From: Mucilaginibacter sp.
GTDB taxonomy: Bacteria; Bacteroidota; Bacteroidia; Sphingobacteriales; Sphingobacteriaceae
Direction of reading: 5' to 3'
NCBI RefSeq assembly: GCF_025362475.1
Contig: NZ_JANYGH010000055.1
Span: forward strand, 124,001 to 188,000
Length of the DNA stretch: 64,000 nucleotides
Both the position numbers and the translations under genes were made by a program. Shown one piece after another: positions 26,427 to 36,110 of this stretch; within the stretch, counting starts at the first letter, position 1, and each line of letters starts with the position of its first letter. Under the pieces are notes generated by a model. That model was not told where the DNA came from. It saw only the letters and a list, made by a program, of their open reading frames with translations, and searched no databases.

Positions 26427-27941
26427 CTATTTTTTTACGCTGGCTATATCAACATTTTTTTTATCAATTATTATCAGCTTCTTTTGTTCGTCACCAAATG
26501 GTCTTACGTTAGCTACCAAATAAACATTATCCTGGTAATCATAATTGGTTCTAGGTTGCCCAATAAAGTCGCAGGCTATGATATAACTATTTTTTAGCTC
26601 CTCACCTTTTAAATTAATGGCTTTCCAAACACGCACACCGATTTTGTTTTTATAATTTTTCATACGGTCTGTACTTGATGAGCCCATTATAAAGCCGAAT
26701 TTTTTTTGCGGATAAAAAGAAATAAAATTTACAGATGGTTTAACAAGCATTCTAGGTAATAACAACTGCGCAGCACCTGGTTCGTTATTGAATAGTGTTA
26801 TTGCTGTTTTATCTCCTTTATAAAAAAACTTCAACGCATCATCTTCATTGAGTGAATTAAACGCGTGGTAAGCAGCAAGCTGAATTATTTTAACGCCTGT
26901 AGTATCACTAACTCTTTCAAAATAGGATGCAGCAATCTCATCCGAATTAGAGATGGTTGCATCGCCGTTGGAGCCGTTATCGAAATATTTGAATCCGACG
27001 TTGGTTTTAAAATTTAAATTTGTAAGTATTTTTTGCAAATCTGGTTCCCAGTCGCCCTCTGCCCTATATTGCCATAGGCCATTTAGATACAGTCTTTTAA
27101 ACACTTTATCCTGTGTGTATAAGATCAGTTCATTACGAACTGTTATACAGCTGCTTAATAAGTCAGATTGGCAGTTTAATGATTTTGTATATCGCAATAA
27201 GTTCCACTGTAATTTAAATAGTGCATTCCAGCCCACCCGCCTTGCCCGCTTTTCAAATATATCCGCAGTAAAGTTTAATGTGATCTCTGCAAAATTATTT
27301 ACTCCGATTGTAATTGGAAATGCACTTTCATCAACATTGAGATTATTTATTCTACATATTTTCCAAAGGTCATTTTTTAAAAAAACAGCTTTATTTATAG
27401 TCAAATCCTTATCACTATTATTTTCAATACGAATGGTTACCAGGCCATGATCCTTTATATTAAACTTAGCGTTCTTTTTTTTACTAAGTATTTTTCGACC
27501 CTTATCACTCAAACGAGAAAAAAATAAATAGTCATTACTTGAAAAATCATTTATCACTTCAACTTTTACGCCGGCACCGTTAACGTTGATATGCCTATCT
27601 GATACCAAATGAAAATCATTTACGGCTTTATTATTTAATAAAACATCTTCTTTTACAGGACTTTCCTGAGAAGAGTATTTAGTTTTTAATAATGTTCCGA
27701 AAATCAAATTTGAAACTATACAAAGCACAATTAAAATTTTCCGGAAATAGACCTCTTTAACGGAAAGAAATGCCGGCACAAGAAACATGGCCGATAAAAT
27801 ACCCCAAATTAATGGTAAGAAAACATTTAATAATGCATGAAGTCCATCTTGGCTGAAATCAATTGAGGTAGATATAAACTCCGAAATAAGAATGCTTGAT
27901 AGTAAAAAAAAAAGTAATAAATTAACAGAAAGCTTCTTCAT
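26427..27941 (-). CDS. membrane-anchored protein with the unnamed domain shared by the T9SS matrix proteins
   Basis: 504 residues. Three N-terminal membrane segments (about 5-25, 35-60, 68-88), then a large extracytoplasmic part. Residues about 285-480 match a region of the proteins at 20874 and 60153: GLWQYRAEGDWEP, IIQLAAYH, FGFIMGSSSTDRMKNY and TNYDYQDNVYLVANV against GIWQIAGEGLNEP, VRQLAAYH and TNYDYQDNVYYVEN. It has no T9SS C-terminal domain, so it should stay in the inner membrane facing the periplasm. It lies directly after porV in the EPS run. Function unknown. Confidence 0.8.
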   Translation of the reverse strand: MKKLSVNLLLFFLLSSILISEFISTSIDFSQDGLHALLNVFLPLIWGILSAMFLVPAFLSVKEVYFRKILIVLCIVSNLIFGTLLKTKYSSQESPVKEDVLLNNKAVNDFHLVSDRHINVNGAGVKVEVINDFSSNDYLFFSRLSDKGRKILSKKKNAKFNIKDHGLVTIRIENNSDKDLTINKAVFLKNDLWKICRINNLNVDESAFPITIGVNNFAEITLNFTADIFEKRARRVGWNALFKLQWNLLRYTKSLNCQSDLLSSCITVRNELILYTQDKVFKRLYLNGLWQYRAEGDWEPDLQKILTNLNFKTNVGFKYFDNGSNGDATISNSDEIAASYFERVSDTTGVKIIQLAAYHAFNSLNEDDALKFFYKGDKTAITLFNNEPGAAQLLLPRMLVKPSVNFISFYPQKKFGFIMGSSSTDRMKNYKNKIGVRVWKAINLKGEELKNSYIIACDFIGQPRTNYDYQDNVYLVANVRPFGDEQKKLIIIDKKNVDIASVKK

Positions 27942-28007
27942 AATTAATAGGGGTAAAAAATAAAAAGCATTTTTTGATTGTATATTAAAAGTTCATAAAA
28001 TCAACAT

Positions 28008-29186
28008 CTAATTTGGCTCGCTGGCCGATCCAAAACTGTATCCGATACTAAATCGCAAAGTATTGGCAAGGGGGCTTTTGTCTTGGCTGGCTGCTAGATA
28101 TGAAAAGTCAATATTGATGTTTTTTGTAACCAAACCCAGGCCAAGGGTTACATAACTTCTGTTTCCTTTGTTAGGGTTTTCGTAAAAGTATCCGGCTCTT
28201 AATGCAAACTTGTTGTCGTACCAGTATTCCAATCCGGTTGAGTAATTTATTTCCCGAAATTCTTCTTTAAAGCCGCCAGGAGCATCACTAAATGAGCCGA
28301 ATATGCCTGAAACAACTGAACGGTCATCATTCCTCCCCCTCACTATTTTATTTGTACTATCTCTTATCGGTGGTGTTGGAACAAGCAATTTATTCAAATC
28401 AATTGCAAGTGTCACCTTATTGATATTATCTAAAAACAGCGTATTGGCAAATCCTATTCTTAAATTGGCCGGTAAAAATAGCTGGGGCCCCTGAGCAGAG
28501 TAATTTATTTTTGTACCTATATTAGAAATATTTACCCCGAAGCCAAAAGTAGCATCTTTGCCAAATTGCTCGGTATTATGATTGTTAAACAGGGATATAT
28601 CTGTAGCAACAGCATTAACACTGTTTGACCCTGGGCTATTTGAGCTAAAGCCTCTGTAAAGCCCAGAATGTATATACCGTAAAGTAAGACCTAACGACAA
28701 TTCTTCACCAAATTTGCGAGCGAAAGATCCGTCAATTGAATATTCATTTGGGTGATAAGTACCCTGTGATACAAGATTATCATCAATTAAATCGATCCTG
28801 CCTAAATTAAAATATCTGATTGAAAAGCCGATGCTATTTCTATCATCTAATTTATTTGCGTAACTTAAATAAGCAAGATTGATATCTGAAACAAGCTTCC
28901 TTAACCATGGTGAATATGAAAGGCTAAAAGATGAATTGTTTTGCAAAAACGGGAGTTTCGCTGCATTCCAGTAAGTGGCATTTGCATCAGGAGCTATAGC
29001 CACCCCAGCATCTCCCATCGCGCCAGAACGGGCATCGGGAGATATTGTTAAAAACGGTACAGCAATTGGTATGGCGGTATTACTGCTTCCATTAGTATTA
29101 AAGCTTGCTTGCGCCTTTGATTCCAGGCACATGATACAGCAGCCAACTATAAATAAAGCATAAAATTTAAAGGTATGAATTGCCAT
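28008..29186 (-). CDS. porV: type IX secretion outer-membrane protein PorV
   Basis: 392 residues. Signal peptide about 1-27 (ending ESKAQA). Right after it comes the PorV hallmark LTISPDARSGAMGDAGVA, then ATYWNAAKLPF and a 14-strand FadL-like barrel ending with FSIGYSFG. PorV binds T9SS cargo C-terminal domains and shuttles them from the translocon to the attachment complex. Finding it between the initiating glycosyltransferase and the matrix-domain membrane protein ties this EPS run to T9SS export. The other T9SS parts (PorK-N, SprA, PorU) are not in the window, so it may be a dedicated paralogue. Confidence 0.93.
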   Translation of the reverse strand: MAIHTFKFYALFIVGCCIMCLESKAQASFNTNGSSNTAIPIAVPFLTISPDARSGAMGDAGVAIAPDANATYWNAAKLPFLQNNSSFSLSYSPWLRKLVSDINLAYLSYANKLDDRNSIGFSIRYFNLGRIDLIDDNLVSQGTYHPNEYSIDGSFARKFGEELSLGLTLRYIHSGLYRGFSSNSPGSNSVNAVATDISLFNNHNTEQFGKDATFGFGVNISNIGTKINYSAQGPQLFLPANLRIGFANTLFLDNINKVTLAIDLNKLLVPTPPIRDSTNKIVRGRNDDRSVVSGIFGSFSDAPGGFKEEFREINYSTGLEYWYDNKFALRAGYFYENPNKGNRSYVTLGLGLVTKNINIDFSYLAASQDKSPLANTLRFSIGYSFGSASEPN

Positions 29187-29242
29187 ATTATATACAATGT
29201 AAAAACAGGTTAGCGTAAGCTTTTAAAATAATTGGGAAACAC

Positions 29243-30619
29243 TTAGTATGCGTTTTTCTCGCCTTTAAATATGTTATAGATGGTTAGGAAAATTATTTTA
29301 ACATCCAGTTTTAACGACCAGTTTTCTAAATACCAGATATCATGCTCAACGCGTTTCTCCATTAACGCGTCATTTTTTGTTTCCCCTCTAAAACCATTAA
29401 CCTGAGCCCACCCGGTTATACCCGATTTTAAAAAATGACGAACCATATATTGATTAATTAATTGGCCATATTGTTCTGTCATTGACAGGATATGGGGTCG
29501 GGGGCCGATAACGCTCATATCACCTAACAACACATTTATAAATTGCGGAATTTCATCTACGCTGGTTCTGCGGATAAATTTGCCAATTGGCGTAGTTCTT
29601 GAATCATTTTTGGTGGCCTGAACAAACTTTGTCTCATCCTGGATCCTCATGCTCCTGAATTTATAGCAAATGAAAGGTTGATTATCTTTACCGGTGCGTA
29701 ATTGTTTATATAGTATAGGACCGGGGCTTTGCAGTTTAATTATTAACCCTAATATTGGATAAAGCCAGCTTAGAATAAATACGATCACCAACGAGCTGAA
29801 AATTATATCAAAAAGCCTTTTTGCAAATCGGTTTTCCATTTCTTCCAACGGCTCCTTTCTTAAACTCAAAATTGGAAAGTCATCCATATAATTTACTTTA
29901 CAGGACGATTTAAAATAGGTATCCCAATCAGGCACAAATTTCAACCGAACGCAATGCTTTTCGGCCATCTTTAACAAGTAATTGGCATCGGCCAGTTTAT
30001 CAATTGGCATCGTGAGATATACTTCGTTTATTCCGCTTGCCGACGCGTTCCTTATGTATTCTTCAACCACCTCATCACTTGAATTCTCTTCAGGCTCGAT
30101 GGTTCCATCACCTTTGTTTAAAAAGCCTTTAAAGGAAAAATTATTTTCAGCATTTTCAAAAAATGTCGCCAACTTCAAACTCATACTATCGTTACCTATC
30201 ACCGCCACAGACTTATTTATATTGAAGAAACGTTTAAAATAAAACTCAAATAATGTTCCTAGAAAACGGCTCAGAATGAGCCCTGCAAATATGAAGTTGT
30301 AGTAAACTATTGTAACCTTTAATACACTTATAGAATCTTTTGGAACTAAGATGAGCGACGTAAAAAAAAATACGAATAAAATAAAAGCCTTAATTGATCC
30401 CGTGTAAATCCTTATATGCTTCTGTGATATAGCAGCTTTATAAACACCTGATAATGAAGTTGCTAAAACCCACAAATAGTTACATAAAAGCAAATAGATC
30501 AGATAATCCTCAAATGGTTTATTAACAAATTTAAAAGCCAGGATGAAACAGGCGTTCACCAAAATCTGGTCTGTAACTTTTAGTACAAAGTATAATAGAT
30601 ATAAGTACTGTGTTTTCAT
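29243..30619 (-). CDS. initiating sugar-phosphate transferase (undecaprenyl-phosphate, WcaJ/WbaP type)
   Basis: 458 residues. Four N-terminal membrane helices, a Rossmann-like central part (SVAVIGNDSMSLKLATF), a further helix at about 265-290, and the C-terminal catalytic bacterial sugar transferase domain: KLQSPGPILYKQLRTGK, CYKFRSMR, RRTSVDEIPQFINVLLGDMS, IGPRP, and GITGWAQVNGFRGET. It loads the first sugar phosphate onto undecaprenyl phosphate to begin each EPS repeat unit. PorV starts 56 bases downstream. Confidence 0.95.
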   Translation of the reverse strand: MKTQYLYLLYFVLKVTDQILVNACFILAFKFVNKPFEDYLIYLLLCNYLWVLATSLSGVYKAAISQKHIRIYTGSIKAFILFVFFFTSLILVPKDSISVLKVTIVYYNFIFAGLILSRFLGTLFEFYFKRFFNINKSVAVIGNDSMSLKLATFFENAENNFSFKGFLNKGDGTIEPEENSSDEVVEEYIRNASASGINEVYLTMPIDKLADANYLLKMAEKHCVRLKFVPDWDTYFKSSCKVNYMDDFPILSLRKEPLEEMENRFAKRLFDIIFSSLVIVFILSWLYPILGLIIKLQSPGPILYKQLRTGKDNQPFICYKFRSMRIQDETKFVQATKNDSRTTPIGKFIRRTSVDEIPQFINVLLGDMSVIGPRPHILSMTEQYGQLINQYMVRHFLKSGITGWAQVNGFRGETKNDALMEKRVEHDIWYLENWSLKLDVKIIFLTIYNIFKGEKNAY

Positions 30620-30900
30620 ATAATTTGATTTATAAAGTGATTGTAACCATCATTTTGAAACAAGCCGATTTGTTTAACCAGTTTTAACTCACTTAAATTC
30701 GCCGGCACTCAAATTGTTATTGCTAACAACATCAGGAAATATAATAGTAGCTATTCGCTGCAGGATCTGTTGTGGATCTGCGCCAGGGATGGGAAGTGCC
30801 TGGCGTAGTATATGTTAACAAATTAATGATTTGCCAGATAGTATACAACGGTACTGCCGGGATGATGTGATATTGTGTAGTTTTGAGATACCCCCACGCA

Positions 30901-31251
30901 TTAGGCTGTTAAATCACGATTATTTTCTGAGTAAAATTTCGCCTCTATTGCTAATTCATACAATTTATCTTTGTGGTTGCCCCATAAATCCTTCCACCAG
31001 TATAAATATTTGCGTGGGTATTTTAGCTGCTCGTAATGATCAGCGCGCGATAATCCTTCAAGCGCCATCAATTTATGCATTACTCTACGGCAATGATCCA
31101 TCACAGAGTGCGATTGCGACGTATAACCGTATTCTATTCCAATTTTCCTGGACGTTTTATCGAGCAGTATTTGGCTAAATAATTCGATATGATAAGTAGA
31201 CAAGCCCTTTGTTTTTAAATAAGGCTTATTTTTATATCCTTTGGTTTGCAT
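30901..31251 (-). CDS. small HTH-containing hypothetical protein
   Basis: 116 residues. Residues about 16-56 (LSTYHIELFSQILLDK, SRKIGIEYGYTSQSHSVMDH) have the spacing of a LuxR/sigma-4-type helix-turn-helix, though divergent. The remainder is rich in Trp and Tyr (YLYWWKDLWGNHKDKLYEL). It lies in line with its neighbours, 37 bases after ugd, which supports the minus frame over the overlapping plus frame. It may be a local EPS regulator. No family name is claimed. Confidence 0.6.
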   Translation of the reverse strand: MQTKGYKNKPYLKTKGLSTYHIELFSQILLDKTSRKIGIEYGYTSQSHSVMDHCRRVMHKLMALEGLSRADHYEQLKYPRKYLYWWKDLWGNHKDKLYELAIEAKFYSENNRDLTA

Positions 31252-31288
31252 AAACTTCGGGTTTTAACATTAATTATCGCACACATCG

Positions 31289-32641
31289 TTAGCCCTTTAA
31301 TGAGCCATTGCGGTAAACAGTGCGATAGTTGATACTTGTTAATGGGCGTCCTATGCTGTTATAATAAAAGCCCATTTCGTCCATTAAGTCAACATTATAT
31401 AAGTTCCGTCCGTCAAAAATCATTTTGTACTTTAAAAGATCTCCAATTTTAACAAAGTCGGGATTACGAAAAACGGCCCATTCTGTTAAGATCAGTAATG
31501 AATCACACCCTGCCAGCATTGTATAAGGATCATCACCGTAGCTGATCTTTAAATTTGTATAGTTGCTGAAATTATTCATTGCTTCAGGATCAAAAGCTAC
31601 AACATCGGCCCCTTCTGCTAAAAGCTCCCTTATTATAGTAATAGCCGGCGCTTCTCTGATATCATCTGTTTCCGGTTTAAATGCTAAACCCCACACAGCA
31701 AACTTTTTTCCATGAAGATCATGATTAAAGTGTTTTTTTACCTTTTGTACAAGCACAGATTTTTGCGCGGTATTAACTTCCATTACGGCATTCAAAATTT
31801 TAAAGTCGTAGTCATTTTCGTTAGCTGATTTAGACAAAGCCTGCACATCCTTGGGAAAGCAGCTTCCGCCATAACCAATTCCCGAAAAAAGGAAGCGTTT
31901 ACCAATGCGATCATCTGTACCAATGCCCAACCGTATCATATCAACGTCTGCTCCTACTTTTTCGCAAAGGTTGGCTATTTCATTCATGAAAGTGATTTTT
32001 GTAGCCAGGAATGAGTTAGCAGCATACTTTGTTAATTCAGACGAACGCTGATCCATAAATATAATGGGATTCCCCTGCCTTACATAGGGTTGATATAAGC
32101 GGCTCATCAAAACTTTAACCTTGTCGCTATCCGTCCCTATAACAATCCGATCGGGCTTCATAAAATCATCAACCGCAACACCTTCCCTCAAAAATTCGGG
32201 GTTGGATACTACGTCAACCTTTATATCAGTATTGGCCAGAAACACCTCTTTAACCCAATCGGCTGTTCCAACCGGCACCGTTGATTTGGTTACTATCACC
32301 TTATAATCTTTAATTAATTTAGCGATCTCTGCAGAAGCATTAAGTATAAAAGTTAAGTCGGCTGAGCCATCAGCTCCCGGAGGGGTTGGCAATGCCATAA
32401 AGATAATCTCAGCATCGGTTATGGCTTCTTCCAGTTCTGTGGTAAAATGCAGGCGATTCTGAATAATGTTTCTATGAAAAAGCTGCTCCAAACCAGGCTC
32501 ATAAATAGGTAACTGACCTTCCTGCATCATTTTTACCTTTTGTTTATTAATGTCAACGCAAATAACATTATTCCCTGTTTCTGCTAAACAAGTTCCCGTA
32601 ACAAGGCCTACATAGCCGGTTCCTACTATTGCAATATTCAT
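31289..32641 (-). CDS. ugd: UDP-glucose 6-dehydrogenase
   Basis: 450 residues, the usual length. The N-terminal NAD-binding motif is IVGTGYVGLVTGTCLAETG, with the central dimer segment PEFLREGVAVDDFMKPDRI, catalytic Cys in GYGGSCFPKD, and a C-terminal UDP-binding domain (AVWGLAFKPETDDIREAPA). It oxidises UDP-glucose to UDP-glucuronate, so the polysaccharide probably contains glucuronic acid or a derivative and is acidic. The C-terminal tail has a short basic extension. Confidence 0.97.
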   Translation of the reverse strand: MNIAIVGTGYVGLVTGTCLAETGNNVICVDINKQKVKMMQEGQLPIYEPGLEQLFHRNIIQNRLHFTTELEEAITDAEIIFMALPTPPGADGSADLTFILNASAEIAKLIKDYKVIVTKSTVPVGTADWVKEVFLANTDIKVDVVSNPEFLREGVAVDDFMKPDRIVIGTDSDKVKVLMSRLYQPYVRQGNPIIFMDQRSSELTKYAANSFLATKITFMNEIANLCEKVGADVDMIRLGIGTDDRIGKRFLFSGIGYGGSCFPKDVQALSKSANENDYDFKILNAVMEVNTAQKSVLVQKVKKHFNHDLHGKKFAVWGLAFKPETDDIREAPAITIIRELLAEGADVVAFDPEAMNNFSNYTNLKISYGDDPYTMLAGCDSLLILTEWAVFRNPDFVKIGDLLKYKMIFDGRNLYNVDLMDEMGFYYNSIGRPLTSINYRTVYRNGSLKG

Positions 32642-32702
32642 AAATGATAATAAGTTAAATTATGTTTGATTAATTATTTGAAAGTATAACTGCTGTTGGG
32701 CG

Positions 32703-33596
32703 TTAAGCCCGAGAAGCTTTTTTACCTTTACTCACTAAAAATTTTTCGTATGCTGTAACGATAGAAAGATAATACCTCAACCTGAATACGGTGATTTTTT
32801 GACTTAGGGTCAAATCTTTACCTCTGCTATTTATAAGCTTAATACTTTTAATTGGAGGGCGTAAATCATATATGAATCGCGAAATTAATTTGATAGATTT
32901 TCCGTCTCCGCCGCGGGAAAACTTGGCTTGCCCCCCTCCTACACGTTTTGCCTTTTTCAAAAGCTCACCTAAATGATACCGGGCCGGGTGTTTTACAGTG
33001 GCATTATCTAAATAGCGTATTAATATCCCGCCTTTTTGTGCTCTTACAGACCATTCATAATCGCCACCCGACATTAGGTTTTCATCAAAAAAACCAACCT
33101 TATCGAATGAACTTCTATAGGTAAAAAGGTTTGCTGTAACCGCTGTTGCATCGTTTTTTACATAAAGCTCCTGGTTAAAGGCATATACCTTTTCATACAG
33201 TTCAACATTTACGAGTTTAGAGGACCGATAAAACAGCTCGATTTTTCCGGCAATACGGCCAATATTAGGATGGGCAAGCATATATGTGCGGGCATTTTTT
33301 ATCCAATCTTTATCCGGGATACAATCAGCATCAGTAAAAGCCATAATTTTACCCTTTGAAATTCTGATCCCGGCATTGCGTGACGCATATGAGCCCGGTT
33401 TATTTTCGTCAATTAATATACAATTGTCCGGAAGTTTATAATTTTCAGGAGGCTTTGACCCGGGCATGTTATTTATAACAATAATTTCAAATAACTCCTT
33501 TGGATAAGATTGCTTTGACAATGCCTCGAGACAAAGAGACAAACAATCCCAGTCGTTATAGGTAGGTATTATAACTGATATAAAAGCTTTGTTCAT
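32703..33596 (-). CDS. glycosyltransferase family 2
   Basis: 297 residues, GT-A fold: ISVIIPTYNDWDCLSLCLEAL at the N-terminus, the acceptor/metal DxD-type motif in MAFTDADCIPDKDWI, and a GGDYEWSVRAQKGG catalytic ED-type segment. No membrane helix. It would transfer one sugar to the lipid-linked EPS repeat at the inner face of the membrane. It lies between ugd and a second GT2. Donor and acceptor are not predictable. Confidence 0.92.
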   Translation of the reverse strand: MNKAFISVIIPTYNDWDCLSLCLEALSKQSYPKELFEIIVINNMPGSKPPENYKLPDNCILIDENKPGSYASRNAGIRISKGKIMAFTDADCIPDKDWIKNARTYMLAHPNIGRIAGKIELFYRSSKLVNVELYEKVYAFNQELYVKNDATAVTANLFTYRSSFDKVGFFDENLMSGGDYEWSVRAQKGGILIRYLDNATVKHPARYHLGELLKKAKRVGGGQAKFSRGGDGKSIKLISRFIYDLRPPIKSIKLINSRGKDLTLSQKITVFRLRYYLSIVTAYEKFLVSKGKKASRA

Positions 33597-33655
33597 CGGA
33601 TTAATTTGATTGTTTATGATACTAAACTTAAAAGCACGAAGATTTGGATTGCTGG

Positions 33656-34540
33656 TCAGGCTTTAAATAAGCGCTTTACCTTAGTTTTGAAAACTTTCCT
33701 TTTTGAAACGTCCAGGCGATTGTTTTGGAGGTATAAACCCACAAATTCGGGCAAAACATCCAACCAGGTCGTTAATTCGGTGTAGATGTAGGTATCAATT
33801 AATCGATTTAATTTGGGGGAAAATAAACCCATTTGTGTAAGGTACATCCTGATTGCAATCCGCAGGTTTATTCTGTTTTTAACAATTTCAACTAAGCGGC
33901 GTTTATTGCCACTTTTGGATATCGAGCTATCTGATTTATATATATTGGTTTGTACCAGGTTGTGGTAAACAAAGGTTGCTCCTATTTTTAGCAAATTGAA
34001 TAAAAGATTATACTCCTGAGAAGACGTTAAAGAAGTATCCCATCCGCCAACATCCAAAAGTGTTTCCTTTTTCCAGAGAATGGAACTCGTGATTCCTAAA
34101 TTTGATTCTATTAAACCTTCCCAGGGTTTAGGATTGGCATATTTAATATGCTTTTTAATTTTACCATCTGTTGAATAAATCAAAACATGATTACCAATAA
34201 CTACATCAGCTGCAGTCAATTCAGCCATTTCATATTGCGATTCTATCTTTAATGGCATCAGTTCATCATCGGCATCTAAAAACTGAATAAATTCTCCTTT
34301 AGCTTCAAGCAGTCCTTTATTCCTGGCAGCAGGAGCGCCTTTGGTAAATTCACTAAAAACTCTTATCACATCCGGATACCTTTCCTCAAAAGAAAGCAGC
34401 TTTACTAAAGTTTGATCTGTTGAATCATTATCGACGAGTATTATTTCATAGTCTTTAATGGTTTGATTTAAAACACTTGATATCGCCCTGCCTATAAATT
34501 CCGCGCAATTGTAGCAAGGTATAATTACAGATATTTTCAT
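33656..34540 (-). CDS. glycosyltransferase family 2
   Basis: 294 residues: ISVIIPCYNCAEFIGRAISSVL, VDNDSTDQTL, a FLDADDELMP metal-binding motif and WDTSLTSSQEYNLLF. It belongs to the soluble GT-A type common in EPS clusters. It begins 11 bases after the flippase gene's stop, so they are probably co-translated. Sugar specificity unknown. Confidence 0.92.
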   Translation of the reverse strand: MKISVIIPCYNCAEFIGRAISSVLNQTIKDYEIILVDNDSTDQTLVKLLSFEERYPDVIRVFSEFTKGAPAARNKGLLEAKGEFIQFLDADDELMPLKIESQYEMAELTAADVVIGNHVLIYSTDGKIKKHIKYANPKPWEGLIESNLGITSSILWKKETLLDVGGWDTSLTSSQEYNLLFNLLKIGATFVYHNLVQTNIYKSDSSISKSGNKRRLVEIVKNRINLRIAIRMYLTQMGLFSPKLNRLIDTYIYTELTTWLDVLPEFVGLYLQNNRLDVSKRKVFKTKVKRLFKA

Positions 34541-34551
34541 AGGCTTAGGTA

Positions 34552-36015
34552 TTAGTTGATTTGAGTTGCAGGTTTAAATATTTGGTATATCGCTTTTAGC
34601 TCGGTGTTCATTAACCAGTATACCGCTAACGAATAGCTGATGAATAAGGCAATACCCGCAGTGATGTAATTGACATGGGCTACGGATAAAGCGTAAGCTA
34701 CAGCATATGAAATAAAAGATGCAATTACCGCCCCCTTAATAGCCATGCACAGGTCAATTACTTTAATCTTTACAGCCGAAATTTGCCGGAAGCTGTATTG
34801 GGCTACGATAACAACTACCAGCTTATTAAACAAAATGGCCCAGGCCGCGCCTACAATGCCATATTTTTCAATTCCGAAAGCAAGCGTTGGTAAAAAAACG
34901 AGTGCCTTTACTATTTGTAGTTTCATTTCAAGACCTGGCCTTCCAACACCTCTTAAAAGTGCAGTGTTACCACTTACCAGGATATGGAACATAACAGATC
35001 CTGCTAATATTTGAAGCGGCACAACCGCTTCCTGCCATTTTAAACCAAATACATTTACAATAAATGGTTGCCCTAAAACAATAAAGAAAACCATAATAGG
35101 GAAAATTAAAATGCAATTGAACTGTACTACTTTTAGGTAATAGCTTTTTAAAGCTGTAAAATCATTTTGCTTGCGGCCGTAAACAGGATACATTACATTA
35201 TTAATAACTGCCATAACTCTGCTGCGAAATGTATCAGTTAAGACAAACGCAAGCGTATAAACACCCAGAACAGAGGCTCCTAAAAGCTTGCCTATCAGTA
35301 AATAATCAATATTATTATACATGTAGTTCATTATATTTGAACCGGTTGTATAGGCGCCAAAACCAAAAATATCTTTAAAAGCCTGTTTGCTCCACATAAA
35401 CTTTGGCAGCCACCTGGTTGCTTTAAAATACAGAGGCATGGCTATTATGACAATTGCAACTGAGTTGAAAACCAAGGCCCAAACGCCAGCCCCTAAAAAA
35501 GCAAGTACTAAGGATATTACTCCGGCAACTATATTTGAAATGTTATCGATAAATGCTATTTTCTTAAAATCCATCAGCTTTGTAAGCTGGGCTTTATGAA
35601 CCAGATTGACAGGACTAAACAAAATTGCTAAACTTAATACAGGGATTATGGTAGTTAACATAGGCTGTTTGTAAAAAACGGCAGCTAAAGGGCCTATGAT
35701 AAAACTCATAATCAAATACAATCCTACAGACCAGGTAACCCCGGTCCAAAAAGCGGTATGAAAATGTTCTTCGAATAAATTTTTGTCCTTACGCTGTACT
35801 AATGCTGCACCTACTCCCAAATCATTAAGTACCTGAACAAATCCGGTAAAAATTGTTGCCATGCCAATTAAACCAAACTGTTCAGGAAAAAGCAGTTTTG
35901 CTAAAACCAGTTTGATGATAAAGGCGAATGATTGATTTACAACCATTTGTACGCAATTCCATAGAATTCCTTGTGCTACGAGCTTTTTATCAGATTTTAC
36001 TGCAGAATCTGTCAT
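34552..36015 (-). CDS. polysaccharide flippase, Wzx-type (MOP superfamily)
   Basis: 487 residues with about 12-14 membrane helices. Start region GILWNCVQMVVNQSFAFIIKLVLAK, followed by LFPEQFGLIGMATIFTGFVQVLNDLGVGAALVQ (seen as FGLIGMATIF and NDLGVGAALVQ), the characteristic region of the lipopolysaccharide exporter branch. It flips undecaprenyl-linked repeat units across the inner membrane before polymerisation. It pairs with the Wzy-like protein at 40177. Confidence 0.94.
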   Translation of the reverse strand: MTDSAVKSDKKLVAQGILWNCVQMVVNQSFAFIIKLVLAKLLFPEQFGLIGMATIFTGFVQVLNDLGVGAALVQRKDKNLFEEHFHTAFWTGVTWSVGLYLIMSFIIGPLAAVFYKQPMLTTIIPVLSLAILFSPVNLVHKAQLTKLMDFKKIAFIDNISNIVAGVISLVLAFLGAGVWALVFNSVAIVIIAMPLYFKATRWLPKFMWSKQAFKDIFGFGAYTTGSNIMNYMYNNIDYLLIGKLLGASVLGVYTLAFVLTDTFRSRVMAVINNVMYPVYGRKQNDFTALKSYYLKVVQFNCILIFPIMVFFIVLGQPFIVNVFGLKWQEAVVPLQILAGSVMFHILVSGNTALLRGVGRPGLEMKLQIVKALVFLPTLAFGIEKYGIVGAAWAILFNKLVVVIVAQYSFRQISAVKIKVIDLCMAIKGAVIASFISYAVAYALSVAHVNYITAGIALFISYSLAVYWLMNTELKAIYQIFKPATQIN

Positions 36016-36110
36016 TTATATATGTAATAAGTAAGTTAAGATTTGGTTTTTGAGCTCCGATTCGGGCTGCATATATGTGTGTAGAAGTACAATATTTTAG
36101 CTACCTGCTG

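Noticed and set aside
26953..27450. 165-codon plus-strand frame inside the membrane-anchored protein gene
   Set aside because: It is antisense to a gene with clear homology to two other proteins in the window.
30831..31178. 115-codon plus-strand frame opposite the small HTH gene
   Set aside because: The minus-strand frame fits the operon direction and spacing and has an HTH-like pattern; the plus frame looks like its shadow.
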